A stretch of DNA of 64,000 nucleotides, taken from the NCBI GenBank assembly GCA_023375785.1, contig SZWC01000032.1:770917-834916 (forward strand). The letters are read 5' to 3'. This DNA comes from Penium margaritaceum (lineage: Eukaryota; Streptophyta; Zygnematophyceae; Desmidiales; Peniaceae). How positions within the stretch are numbered: the stretch's first letter is position 1; the number at the start of each line of letters is the position of its first letter. Under the pieces are notes generated by a model. That model worked only from the letters and a program-made list of their open reading frames with translations, was not told the DNA's origin and did no database searches. The position numbers and the translations under genes were made by a program. Below are positions 1-12,065 of this stretch, piece after piece.

Positions 1-300
1 CCTGCAAGGTCATGTCCAGTATATCTACACTCTGATTGGACACTCTGACCATGGCTGACTCGTGTTATGATTAATATAAGTTAAAGTCACTTGGATACAT
101 TTGTGGTAATGGTCAGTGGCTCATGCCAACTTTGTCAAGGCATTGCACACAATAGCCACACTGAGCCACCAGTATTCTACCTTGTTTGTACCTGCAAGGT
201 CATGCCTAGTACATCTGCAATGTGATTGGACACTCTGACCGTGGCTGACTCGTGTTATGATCAATAGAAGTAAAAGTCACTTGGATACATTTGTGGTCAT

Positions 301-922
301 NNNNNNNNNNNNNNNNNNNNNNNNNNNNNNNNNNNNNNNNNNNNNNNNNNNNNNNNNNNNNNNNNNNNNNNNNNNNNNNNNNNNNNNNNNNNNNNNNNNN
401 NNNNNNNNNNNNNNNNNNNNNNNNNNNNNNNNNNNNNNNNNNNNNNNNNNNNNNNNNNNNNNNNNNNNNNNNNNNNNNNNNNNNNNNNNNNNNNNNNNNN
501 NNNNNNNNNNNNNNNNNNNNNNNNNNNNNNNNNNNNNNNNNNNNNNNNNNNNNNNNNNNNNNNNNNNNNNNNNNNNNNNNNNNNNNNNNNNNNNNNNNNN
601 NNNNNNNNNNNNNNNNNNNNNNNNNNNNNNNNNNNNNNNNNNNNNNNNNNNNNNNNNNNNNNNNNNNNNNNNNNNNNNNNNNNNNNNNNNNNNNNNNNNN
701 NNNNNNNNNNNNNNNNNNNNNNNNNNNNNNNNNNNNNNNNNNNNNNNNNNNNNNNNNNNNNNNNNNNNNNNNNNNNNNNNNNNNNNNNNNNNNNNNNNNN
801 NNNNNNNNNNNNNNNNNNNNNNNNNNNNNNNNNNNNNNNNNNNNNNNNNNNNNNNNNNNNNNNNNNNNNNNNNNNNNNNNNNNNNNNNNNNNNNNNNNNN
901 NNNNNNNNNNNNNNNNNNNNNN
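301..922. other. Assembly gap of 622 N
   Basis: The 80 bases left of the gap (221-300) and the 80 bases right of it (923-1002) are identical by eye. Their offset is 702 bp, which is not a whole number of ~190-bp monomers. The gap length is therefore probably not a true measure, and the two contig ends may overlap. Confidence 0.99.
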
Positions 923-1200
923 TGTGATTGGACACTCTGACCGTGGCTGACTCGTGTTATGATCAATAGAAGTAAAAGTCACTTGGATACATTTGTGGTC
1001 ATTGTCAGTGGCACATACCAACTCTGTCAAGGCATTGTGCACAATAGCAACACCAAGCCACTAGTAGTCTACCTTGTTTGTACCTGCAAGATCATGCCCA
1101 GTATATCTGCCCTATGATTGGATACTCTGACCGTGACTGACTCGTGTTATGATTCATAGCCGTTTAAGGTATTATACCTTGTTTGTACCTGCAAGGTCAT
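923..1200 (+). repeat. Segmental duplication of several monomers, copy 1 (~1.05-kb offset)
   Basis: This stretch shares private variants with about 1,977-2,255. Both have a body with CAATAGCAACACC, the tail GACCGTGACTGACTCG, and a B head that jumps from CGTTTAAGGTATT straight to ACCTTGTTTGTACCTG, which removes roughly 75 bp of the monomer. The offset at the shared deletion is 1,054 bp (1,161 versus 2,215). A shared odd deletion is best explained by duplication of a multi-monomer segment. Confidence 0.6.
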
Positions 1201-1976
1201 GCCTAGTATATCTGCACTATGATTGGACACTCTGAATGTGGCTGACTCGTGTTATGATTTATAGCCGTACAAGGTACTTGGTAAACTTTGTGGTCATGGT
1301 CAGTGGCATATGCAAACTTTGTCAAGGCATTGCTCACAATAGCCACACCGAGCCACCAGTATTGTACTTTGTTTGCGCCTACAAGATCATGCCTAGTAAA
1401 TATGTACTGTTATTGGACACTCTGATCGTGGCTGACTTGTGTTATGATCAATAGAAGTAAAAGTCACTTGGATACATTTGTGGTCATGGTCAGTGGCACA
1501 TGCCAACTTTCTCAAGGCATTGCGCAAAATAGCCACACCATGCCACAGTATTCTACCTTGTTTTTACCTGCAAGATCATGCCGAGTACATCTGCACTGTG
1601 ATTGGACACTCTAACCGTGGCTGACTCGTGTTATGATCAATAGAAGTAAAAGTCACTTGGATACATTTCTGGTCAGGGTCAGTGGCACATGCCAACTTTG
1701 TGAAGGCATTGCGCATAATAGTTACACCGAGCCACTAGTATTGTACCTCTTTTATACCTGCAAGGTCATGTCCAGTACATCTACACTGTGATTGGACACT
1801 CTAACCATGGCTGACTCGTGTCATGATTAATAGATGTAAAAGTCACTTGGATACATTTGTGGTCATGGTTAGTGGCACATGCCAACTTTGTCAAGGCATT
1901 GCACACAATAGCCACATTGAGCCACCAGTATCCTACCTTGTTCTTACCTGCAAGGTCATGCCTAGTACATCTGCAT

Positions 1977-2255
1977 AGTGATTGGACACTCTGACCGTCA
2001 CTGACTCGTTTTATGATCAGTAGAAGTAAAAGTCACTTGGATACATTTGTGGTCATTGTCAGTGGCACATGCCAACTCTATCAAGACATTGTGCACAATA
2101 GCAACACCCAGCTACCAATATTCTACCTTTTTTGTACCTGCAAGATCATGCCCAGTATATCTGCCCTGTGGTTGGACACTCTGACCGTGACTGACTCGTG
2201 TTATGATTCATAGCCGTTTAAGGTATTCTACCTTGTTTGTACCTGCAAGGTCATG
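1977..2255 (+). repeat. Segmental duplication of several monomers, copy 2 (~1.05-kb offset)
   Basis: Partner of the segment at 923-1,200. It carries the same truncated B monomer at 2,215-2,235 and the same GTGACTGACTCG tail variant. The copies differ at scattered single bases, so this is not an assembly copy of the same DNA. Confidence 0.6.
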
Positions 2256-4279
2256 CCTAGTACATCTGCAATCTGAGTGGTCACTCTGACCGTGGCTGAC
2301 TCGTGTTATGATCAATAGAAGTAAAAGTCACTTGGATACAATTGTAGTCATGGTCTGTAGCACATGCCAACTTTGTCAAGGCATTGCGCACAATAGCCAC
2401 ATCGAGCCACCCGTAGTCTACCTTGGTTATACATGTAAGGTCATTCCCAGTGTATCTGCACTATGATTGGACACTTTGAGCGTGGCTGACTCTTGTTATG
2501 GTTCATAGCCATTTAATGTATTTGGTAGACTTTTTGGTCATGGTTAGTGGCACATGCCAACTTTGTCAAGGCATTGCGCACAATAGCCGTGCCAAGCCAC
2601 CGGTTATTTACCTTGTTGATACCTACAAGGTTATCCATATTAGATGTGCGCTGTGATTGGGCACTCTGACCGTGGCTGACTCGTGTTACGATTCATATGA
2701 AGAAAAAGTCACTTGGTAAACTTTGTGGTCATGATCAGTGGCACATGCCAAGTTTGCCAAGGCATTGCGCACAATACCCACACCGAGCCACCAGTATTAT
2801 ACATTGTTTATACCTGTTAGGTCATGGCCATTATATCTGCACAGTGATTGGACACTCTGACTGTGGCTGACTCGTGTTATGATCAATAGAAGTAAAAGTC
2901 ACTTGGATACGTTAGTGGTCATGGTCAGTGGCACGTGCCAAATTTGCCAAGGTAAAATACAAAATTACCACACTGATCCACCAGTATTCTACATTGTTTA
3001 TACCTGTAAGGTCATGGCCAACATATCTGCACTGTGATTGGACACTCTGACCGTGGTTGACTCGTGTTATGATCAATAGAAGTAAAAGTCACTTGGATAC
3101 ATTTGTGGTCATGGTCAATGGCACATGCAAACTTTGTCATGGCATTGCGCACTATAGCCATACCAAGTCACTAGTATTATACCTTGTTTGTACCTGCAAG
3201 ATCATGCCTAGTGCATCTGCACTTTGATTAAATACTCTGACTGTTGCTGACTGATGTTTTGAACAATAGAAGTAAACGTCACTTCGATACATTTGTGGTC
3301 ATGGTCAGTGGCACATCCCAACTTTGTCAAGGCATTGCGCACAATAGCCAAGCCAAGCCACTGGTTTTTTACCTCTTTGAAACCTGCAAGGTCATGCATA
3401 TTATATGTGCACTGTGATTGGGTACTCTGACTGTGAATGACTCGTGTTACGATGCGTATAAGTTAAACTCACTCGGTAAACTCTGTGGTCATGGTCAGTG
3501 GCACATGTCAAATTTGTCAAGGCATTGCCCACAATAGCCATATCGAGCCACCAGTATTCTACCTTGTTTACACCTGCAACATCATGCCTAGTACATCTGC
3601 ACTGTGATTGGACACTCTGACCGTGGCTGACTCGTGTTATGATTCATAGCCGTTTAAGGTACTTGGTAAACTTTGTGGTGATGGTCAGTGGCACATGCCA
3701 ACTTTGTCAAGGCATTGCACACAATAGACACACCGAGCCGCCAGTATTCTACCTTGTTTGCACCTGCGAGATCATGCCTAGTACATGTGCACTGTGATTG
3801 GACACTTTGACCGTGGCTGACTTGTGTTATGCTCAATAGAAGTGAAAGTCACTTGGATACATTTGTGGTCATGGTCAGTGGCACATGTCAACTTTGTCAA
3901 AGCATTGCACACAATAGCCACACCGAGCCACCAGTATTCTTCCTTGTTTGTACCTGCAAGTTCATGCCCAGTACATTTGCACTGGGATTGGACACTCTGA
4001 CCGTGGCTGACTCGTGTTATGATCAATATAAGTAAAAGTCACTTGGATACATTTGTGGTCATGGTCGGTGGCACATGCCAACTTTGACAATTCATTGCAC
4101 ACAATTTCCACACCGAGCCACCAGTATTCTACCTTGTTTATACATGTAAGGTCATGCCAAATATATCTGCACTGTCATTGGACACTCTGACCGTGGTTGA
4201 CTCGTGTTATGATCAATAGAAGAAAAGGTCACTTGGATACATTTATGGTCATGGTCAGTGGCACATGCCAACTTTGTCA

Positions 4280-4280
4280 N
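4280..4280. other. Single N marking a sequence join
   Basis: The monomer breaks off at CCAACTTTGTCA, and after one N it resumes inside the next A head at AAAGTCACTTGG. About 140 bp of a normal monomer is missing here. The N is therefore a contig join or unresolved gap, not one ambiguous base. Confidence 0.85.
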
Positions 4281-6676
4281 AAAGTCACTTGGATACATTT
4301 GTGGTCATGGTCAGTGGCACATGCAACGTTTGTCAAGACAGTGCGTACAATAGCCACACCAAGCCACCAGTATTCCACCTTGTTTGCACCTGTAAGATCA
4401 TGCCTAGTACATCTGCACTGTGATTGGACACTGTGACCGTGGCTGACTCGTGTTATGATGCATAGCCGTTTAAGGTACTTGGTAAACATTGTGGTCATGG
4501 TCAGTGGCACATGCAAACTTTGTCAAGGTATTGCGAACAATAGCCGTGCCAAGCCACCGGTTTTTTACCTCTTTTATACCTGCAAGGTCATGCATATTAT
4601 ATGTGCGCTGTGATTGGGTACTCTGACCGTGAATAACTCGTGTTACGATGCGTAGAAGTTAAAGTCACTTGGTAAACTCTGTGGTCATGGTCAGTGGCAC
4701 ATGTCAACTTTGTCAAGGCATTGCCCACAATAGCCACACCGAGCCACCAGTATTCTACCTTGTTTACACCAGCAACATCATGCCTAGTACATGTGCACTG
4801 TGATTGGACACTCTGACCATCTCCGACTTGTGTTATGATTCGTAGAAGTTAAAGCCACTTGGTACACTTTGTGGTCATGGTCAGTGGCACATGCAAACTT
4901 TGTCAAGGCATTGCGCACAATAGCCACATCGAGCCACCAGTATTCAACCTTGTTTGAACCTGAAAAATCATGCCTAGTACATCTGCACTGTGATTGGACA
5001 CTCTGACCGTGGCTGAGTAGTGTTATGATTCATAGCCGTTTAAGGTACTTGGTAAACGTTGTTTTCATGGTCAGTGGCACATGCCAACTTTGTCAAGGCA
5101 TTGCGCACAATAGCCGTGCCAAGCCATCGGTTTTTACCTCTTCTATACATGGAAGGTCATGCATATAAGATGTGCGCTGTGATTGGGTAATCTGACCGCG
5201 AATGACTCGTGTCATGATGCGTAGAAGTTAAAGTCACTTACTAAACGTTGTAGTCATGGTCAGTGGCACATGCCAACTTTCTCAAGGCATTGCGCACAAT
5301 AGCAAGACCGAGCCACCAGTATTCTACCTTGTTTATACCTGCAAGATCATGCCTAGTACATTTGCACTGTGATTGGACACTCTCACCGTCTCCGACTCGC
5401 GTTACGATTCGTAGAAGTTGAAGTCACTTGGAAAACATTGTGGTCATGGACAGTGGCACATGCCAAATTTGTTAAGGCATTGCGCATAATAGCCACACCG
5501 AGCCACCCGTATTCTACCTTGTTTGTACTGTACGGTCAGTTCATTGTATCTGCACTGTGATTGGAGACTCTGACCGTGATTGAATCGTGTTATGACCAAT
5601 AGATGTAAAGGTCACTTGGATACATTTGTGGTCATTGTCTGTGGCACGTGCCAACTTTGTGAAGGCATTGCGCACAATGGCCACACCGACCCACCAGTAA
5701 TCTATCCTGTTTGTACCTGCAAGATCATGCCCAGTACATCTGCACTGTGATTGGACTCTCTGACCGTGGCTGACTTCTGTTATGATTCAAATCCGTTTAA
5801 GGTACTTGGTAAACTCTGTGGTCATGGTCAGTGGCACATGCCAACTTTGTCAAGGCATTGCGCACAATAGACACACCAAGCCACCAGTATTCTACCTTGT
5901 GTGCACCTGCAATATCATGCCTAGTACATCTGCAGTGTGATTGGACACTGTGACCGTGGCTGACTCCTGTTGTGATCAATAGAAGTTAAAGTCACTTGGA
6001 TACATTTGTGGTCATGGTCAGTGGCACATGCCAACTTTGTCAAGGCATTGAGCACAGTATACACACCAAGCCACCAGCATTCTACCTTGTGTGCACCTGG
6101 AATATCATGCCTAGTACACCTGCACTATGATTGGACACTGTGACCATGGCTGACTCGTGTTATGATCAATAGAAGTAAAAGTCACTTGGATACATTTGTG
6201 GTCATGGTCAGTGGCACATGCCATTTTTGTCAAGGCATTGCACACAATAGCCACACCGAGCCACCAGTATTGTACCTTTTTTGTACATACAAGGTCATGC
6301 CTAAAACATCTACACTATGATTGGACACTCTGACCATGGCTGACTCGTGTTTTAATCAATAGAAGTAGAAGTCACTTGCATACATTTGTGGTCATGGTCA
6401 GTGGCACATGCCTACTTTGTCAAGGCATTGTGCACAATAGGTACACTTAGCCACCAGTATTCCACATTGTTTGCACCTGCAAGATCATGCCTAGTACATC
6501 TGCACTGTGATTGGACACTCTTACCGTGGCTGATCCGTGTTATTACTTGTAGTAGCTAAAGCCACTTGGTAAACTTTGTGGTCATGGTCAGTGGCATATG
6601 CCACCTTTGTCAAGGCATTGTGCACAATAGCCACACAGAGCCACCAGTATTCTACGTTGTTTGAATATGCCTAGTA

Positions 6677-6681
6677 CATCT
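6677..6681. repeat. Target-site duplication CATCT, left copy (solo LTR)
   Basis: CATCT precedes the LTR and is repeated at 7,279-7,283. Removing the LTR and one copy restores an uninterrupted satellite monomer (CTAGTACATCT joined to GCACTGTG). Confidence 0.9.
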
Positions 6682-7278
6682 TGTCAGAATACTGGAATGA
6701 ACAGGAGCGGGAAGAACAGAAGCAAGCAGAAGCAGTCGAGCATGCAGGAGCTCGGTAGCGCAGTGACGGAAGCAGAAAGGTGCGTGCAGATCCAAGGAGT
6801 TAGTTGCAGAGCCTTGAGTAGGGCGAGGCGGCGGGGCTCCAAGGCAGACAAGAGAAGATAACATCAAGGCGAGTGATGCGATGAGGTTGAGCGAAGGATT
6901 GAAAGTGACGAGGCGAAGAGCTGCGAGGAGAGAGTAATGAGAGAAAGACGACAGAGGCGAGCAGAGCGAGAGCACGGTGGAAAAGCCGCGGAACCAAAGG
7001 GAACAGGATGGATAGATTTGTTCTGGTTAGCTTTTGCAAGGGAATGAACTTACTCGTTATATCCAACAGAATAGGGGTAAACGGCTTCTTTCCGCTAGCC
7101 AGATGCGGGTGACATATTTATCACTTTATTAGGGGATCACTTGACGTGTCGGTTCAAACAGTCATGAGATCGGAGAGCCATTGAGTCAAGGTGGTTCTGA
7201 TGATACTTGAACCTTCTCGAGGCTCGGATTTACCAAGAGGTGGGAGGAGTGAGTCTGGTTCTTACTGTATCTCCAACA
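6682..7278 (-). mobile_element. Solo LTR, copia-type, related to the LTRs of the 26,959-30,438 element
   Basis: A 597-bp non-satellite island starts TGTCAGAATACTGG and ends CTCCAACA, with TG...CA termini and perfect 5-bp target duplications on both sides. There is no internal region, so it looks like the product of recombination between two LTRs. It shares blocks in the same order with the LTRs at 26,959 and 29,824: GAAGCAAGCAG near the start, GGAACCAAAGGGAACAGGAT in the middle, and AACGGCTTCTTTCCGCTAGC further on. Minus orientation is inferred from those relatives. A weak TATA-like GGATATAACG lies on the minus strand near 7,055. Reading frames of 66-107 residues inside are shadows of LTR sequence and are not called. 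Confidence 0.9.
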
Positions 7279-7283
7279 CATCT
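7279..7283. repeat. Target-site duplication CATCT, right copy (solo LTR)
   Basis: Second copy of the 5-bp duplication. The satellite resumes directly after it with TGCACTGTGATTGG. Confidence 0.9.
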
Positions 7284-7560
7284 GCACTGTGATTGGACAC
7301 TCTGATCGTGGTTGACTCGTGTTATGATTCATAGCCGTTTAAGGTACTTGGTAAACTTTGTCGTCATGGTCAGTGGCACATGCCCTTTTTCAAGGCATTG
7401 CGCACAATAGCCGTGCCAAGCCACTGGTTTTTACCTCTTTTATACCTGCAAAATCATGCATATTAGATGTACGCTGTGATTGGGCACTCTGACCGTGGAT
7501 GACTCGTGTTACGATGCGTGGAAGCTAAAGTTACTTGGTAAACTTTGTGGTCATGGTCAG

Positions 7561-8022
7561 TGGCACATGCCAACTTCGTCAAGGCATTGCGCACAATAGC
7601 CACACCGATCTACCAGTATTCTACCTTGTTTGTACCTGCAAGGTCATGCCCAGTATATTTGCACTGTGATTGGACACTCTGACCGTGGTTGAATCGTGTT
7701 ATGATCAATAGAAGTCAAAGTCACTTGGATACATTTGTGGTTATGGTCAGTGGCACATGCCAACTTCGTCAAGGCATTGCGCACAATAGCCACACCGATC
7801 TACCAGTATTCTACCTTGTTTGTACCTGCAAGGTCATGCCCAGTATATTTGCACTGTGATTGGACACTCTGACCGTGGTTGAATCGTGTTATGATCAATA
7901 GAAGTCAAAGTCACTTGGATACATTTGTGGTTATGGTCAGTGGCACATGCCAACTTCGTCAAGGCATTGCGCACAATAGCCACACCGATCTACCAGTATT
8001 CTACCTTGTTTGTACCTGCAAG
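7561..8022 (+). repeat. Run of near-identical 190-bp monomers
   Basis: 7,561-7,750 and 7,751-7,940 appear identical base for base, and the next copy is identical to about 8,022. They share private variants: CAACTTCGTC, CACCGATCTACC, GGTTGAATCGTG, AGAAGTCAAAG and GGTTATGGTC. The exact 190-bp spacing gives the monomer length. This is very recent local amplification, or a collapse/duplication error in assembly. Confidence 0.9.
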
Positions 8023-9839
8023 GTCGTGTCCAGTATATCTGCAGTTAGATTGGACACTCTGACCGTGGCTGACTCGTGTTATGATTCATAGCCGTTTAAG
8101 ATACTTGGTAAACTTTGTGGTCATGATCAGTGGCACATGCCAACTTTGTCAAGGTATTGGGCACAATAGCCGTGCCAAGCCACCAGTATTCTCCCTTTCT
8201 TGTACCCGCAAGATCATGCCTAGTACATCTACACTGTGATTTGACAATCTGACCGTGGCTGACTCTTGTTACGATACGTAGAAGTAAAAGTCACTTGGTA
8301 AACGTTTTGGTCATGGTCAGTAGCACATGTTAATTTTGTCAAGGCATTGCGCACAATAGCCACACCGATCTACCAGGATTCTACCTTGTTTGAACCTGCA
8401 AGGTCATGCCCAGTATATCTGCACTGTGATTGGACACTCTGGACGTGGCTGAATCGTGTCACGATTCGTAGACGTTAAAGTCACTTGGTAAACTTTGTTA
8501 TCATGGTCTGTGGCACATGCCAACTTTGTCAAGGCATTGCGCACAATAGCCACAACGAGCCACCAGTATTCTACAAAATTTGCACCTCCAAGATCATGCC
8601 TAGTACATCTGTACTGTGATTGGACACTCTGACCATGGCTGACTCGTGTTATGATCAATAGAAGTAAAAGTCACTTGGATACATTTGTGGTCATGGTCAG
8701 TGGCACATGCCAACTTCGTCAAGGCATTGCGCACAATAGCCACACCGAGCCACCAGTATTCCACCTTATTTATACCTGTATGGTCAGGCCAAGTATATCT
8801 GCACTTTGATTGGACACTCTGACCGTGGCTGACTCGTGTTATGATTCATAGCCGTTTAAGGTACTTGGTAATCTTTGTGGTCATGGTCAGTGACACATGC
8901 CAACTTTGTCAATGCATTGCGCACAATAGTCGTGCCAAGACACCGGTCTACTATCCTGTTTATACCTGCAAGATCATGCATACTAGATGTACGCTTTGAT
9001 TGGGCACTCTGACGGTGGCTGACTCGTTTCACGATTCATAGCCGTTTAAGGTACTTGGTAAGCTTTGTGGTCATGATCAGTGGCACGTGCCAGCTCTGTC
9101 AAGTCATTATGCACAATAGTCGTGCCAAGCCACCAGTTGTTTACCTTGTATATACCAGCAAGATCATGCCTACGACATCTGAACTGTGATTGGGCACTCT
9201 GACCGTGGCTGACGCGTGTTGCGATTCCTATAAGATAAAGTCACTTGGTAAACTTTGTGGTCTTTGTGAGTGGCACATGGCAACTCTGTCAAGGCATTGC
9301 GCACAATAGCCACACTGATCTACCAGTATTCTACCTTGTTTGTACCTGCAAGATCATGCCCAGTACATCTGCACCGTGATTGGACACTCTAACCGTGGCT
9401 GACTTGTGTTATGATCAATAGAGGTAAAAATCACTTGGATACGTTTGTTGTCATGGTCAGTGGCACATGCCCACTTTGTTAAGTCATTGCACACAATAGC
9501 CACACCGAGCCCCCTGTACTATACCTTGTTTATACGTGGAAGTACATGCCAAGTATTTTTGCACTGCGATTGGACACTCTGACCGTGGCTGACTCGTGTT
9601 AGGATTCATAGCCGTTTAAGGTACTTGGTAAAATTTGTGGTCATGGTCAGTGGCACGTGCCAACTTTGTCAAGGCGTTGCGCACAATAGCTGTGCCAAGA
9701 CACCAGTTTTCTGCCTTGTTTATACCTGCAAGGTCATGCATATTAGATGTGCACTGTGATTGGACACTCTGAGAGTGGCTGACTCGTGTTATGGTTCATA
9801 TCCGTTTAAGGTACCTTGTAAACTTTGTGGTCATGGTTA

Positions 9840-12065
9840 GTGGCACATTCCAACTTGTTCGATGCATTGCGCACAATAGCCGTGCCAAGCCACCAGTTTG
9901 TTTCCTTGTTTATACCTGCAAAGTCATGCATATTAGATGTGCACTGTGGTTGGGCACTCTCACTGTGGCTGACTCGTGTTATGGTTCGTAGAAGTTAAAG
10001 TCACTTGGTAAACTTTGTGGTCATGGTCAGTGGCACATGCCAACTTTTTCAAGGCATTGCGCACATTAGCTGTGCCAAGACACCAGGTTTTTACCCAGTT
10101 TATACCTGCAAGGTCATGCATATTAGATGTGTGCTGTGATTGGGCACTTTGAATGTGGCTGACTTGTGTTACGATTCGTAGAATTTGAAATCACTTGGTA
10201 AACTTTGTGGTCATTGTCAGTGGCACATGCCAACTTTGTCAAGACATTGCGCACAATAGCCACATGGAGCCACCAGTATTTTACCTTGTTTATACCTGCA
10301 AGGTCATGCCTAGTACATCATAACTGTCATTGGACAATCTGACCGTGGCTGACTCGTGTTACGATTCGTAGAAGTTAAAGACACTTGGTAAACTTTGTGT
10401 TCATGGTCAGTGGCACATGCCAACTTTGTCAAGGCATTGCGCACAATAGCCACACCGAGCCACCAGTATTCTACCTTGTTTATACCTGCAAGGTCATGCC
10501 CAGTATATGTGCACTCTGATTGGACACTCTGACCGTGGCGGACTCGTGTTTTGATTCATAGCCGTTTAAGGTAGGTGGTAAACTTTGTGGTCATGGACAG
10601 TGGCACATGCCAACATTTTCAAGGCATTGCGCACAATATCCGTGCCAAGAAACCAAGTTTTTATCCTGTTTATACCTACAAGGTCATGCACATTAGATGT
10701 GCACTGTGATTGGGCACTATGACCGTGGCTGACTCATGTTACGATTCCTATAAGTTGAAGTCACTTGGTAAACTTTGTGGTCATGGTCAGTGGCACATGC
10801 CAACTTTGTCAAGGCAGTGCGCACAATAGCCACGCCAATCCACTAGTATTCTACCTTGATTATACCTGCAAGGTCATGCCTAGTACATCTGAACTGTGAT
10901 TGGGCACTCTGACCGTGGCTGACTTGTGTTACAATTCGTATAAGTTAAAGTCACTTGGTAAACTTTGTGGTGATGGTCAGTGGCACATGCCAACTTTGTC
11001 AAGGAATTGCGCACAATAGCCACGGCGAGCCACCAGTATTCTACCTTTTTTCTACCTGCAAGGTCATGCCCAGTATATCTGAACTGTGATTGGACACTCT
11101 GACCGTGACTGACTCGTGTTACGGTCAATAGAAGTAAAAGTCACTTTGATACATTTGTGGTCATGGCCAGTGGCACATGCCAATGCTGTCAACGCATTGC
11201 GCACAATGGCCACACAAAGCCACCAGTATTCTACCTTGGTATACCTTCAAGATCATGCCTAGTATATCTGCACTGTGACTGAACACTCTGACAGTGGCTG
11301 AATGGTGTTATAATTCATAGCCGTTTAAGGTACATGGAAAACTTTGTGGTCATAGTCGGTGGCACATGCCAACTTTGTCAAGGCATTGAGCACAATAGCC
11401 GTACCAAGCCACCGGTGTTTTACCTTGTTTATACCTGCAAGGTCATGCATATTATATGTGCACTGTGTTTTGGCACTCTGACCGTGGCTCACTTATGTTA
11501 CGATTCGTAGAAGTTAAAATCACTTGGTAAACTTTGTGGTCATCGTCAGTGGCACATGCCAACATTATCAAGGCATTGCGCACAATAGCCACACCGAGTC
11601 ACCAGTAAAGTACCTTGTTTGCAACTACAAGATCATGCCTAGTAAGTCTGCACTGTTATTGGACACTCTGACTGTGGCTGACTCGTGTTATGATCAATGA
11701 AGTAAAAGTCCATTGGATACATTTGTGGCAGTTTAAGATACTTGGTAAACTTTGTGGTCATGGTCAGTGGCACATGCCAACTTTATAAAGGCATTGCGCA
11801 CAATAGCCGTGCCATGCCACCGGATTTTTACCTTGTTTATACATGCAATGTCATGCATGTTAGATATGCACTGTGATTGGGCACTCTGACCGTTGCCGAC
11901 TCGTGTTATGATCAATAGAAGTAAAATTCACTTGGACATTTGTGGTCATGGTCAGTGGAACATGCCAACTTTGTCAAGGAATTGCACACAATAGCCACAC
12001 CGAGCCACCAGTATTCTATCTTGTTTATACATGCAAGGTCATGCCCAGTATATCTGCATTGTGAT
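9840..12065 (+). repeat. 2.25-kb higher-order unit, copy 1
   Basis: About twelve monomers that recur in the same order in the following unit. Matched private variants are: ACCCAGTTTATACC at 10,091, ACAATTCGTA at 10,931, AATGCTGTCA at 11,182, ACCAGTAAAGTACC at 11,601, and a fused A/B head ATTTGTGGCAGTTTAAG at 11,721. Offsets are 2,248-2,250 bp. The right edge is sharp: at about 12,066 the text TGATTGGACATTTGTGG fuses a monomer tail to a head and deletes roughly 55 bp. Confidence 0.85.

Larger units (their letters stand above)
1..6681 (+). repeat. Tandem satellite array, block 1 (plus orientation, ~190-bp monomer)
   Basis: Head-to-tail copies of a monomer of about 190 bp fill this block. Constant landmarks in each copy are GTGGTCATGGTCAGTGGCAC, then CAAGGCATTGCGCACAATAG, then ACTCTGACCGTGGCTGACTC. 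Three head variants alternate: A (GATCAATAGAAGTAAAAGTC, then GGATACATTTG), B (GATTCATAGCCGTTTAAGGT, then GGTAAACTTTG) and C (GATTCGTAGAAGTTAAAGTC, then GGTAAACTTTG). No gene is supported inside. Short reading frames recur in each monomer only because the monomer itself has few stops. An N gap (301-922) and a one-base N join (4,280) interrupt the block, and the solo LTR at 6,682 ends it. Confidence 0.97.

Noticed and set aside
6652-7066. Small frames in the solo LTR and similar frames in the LTRs of element 1
   Set aside because: Weak shared words reflect LTR homology at DNA level. Frames are interrupted differently in each copy.
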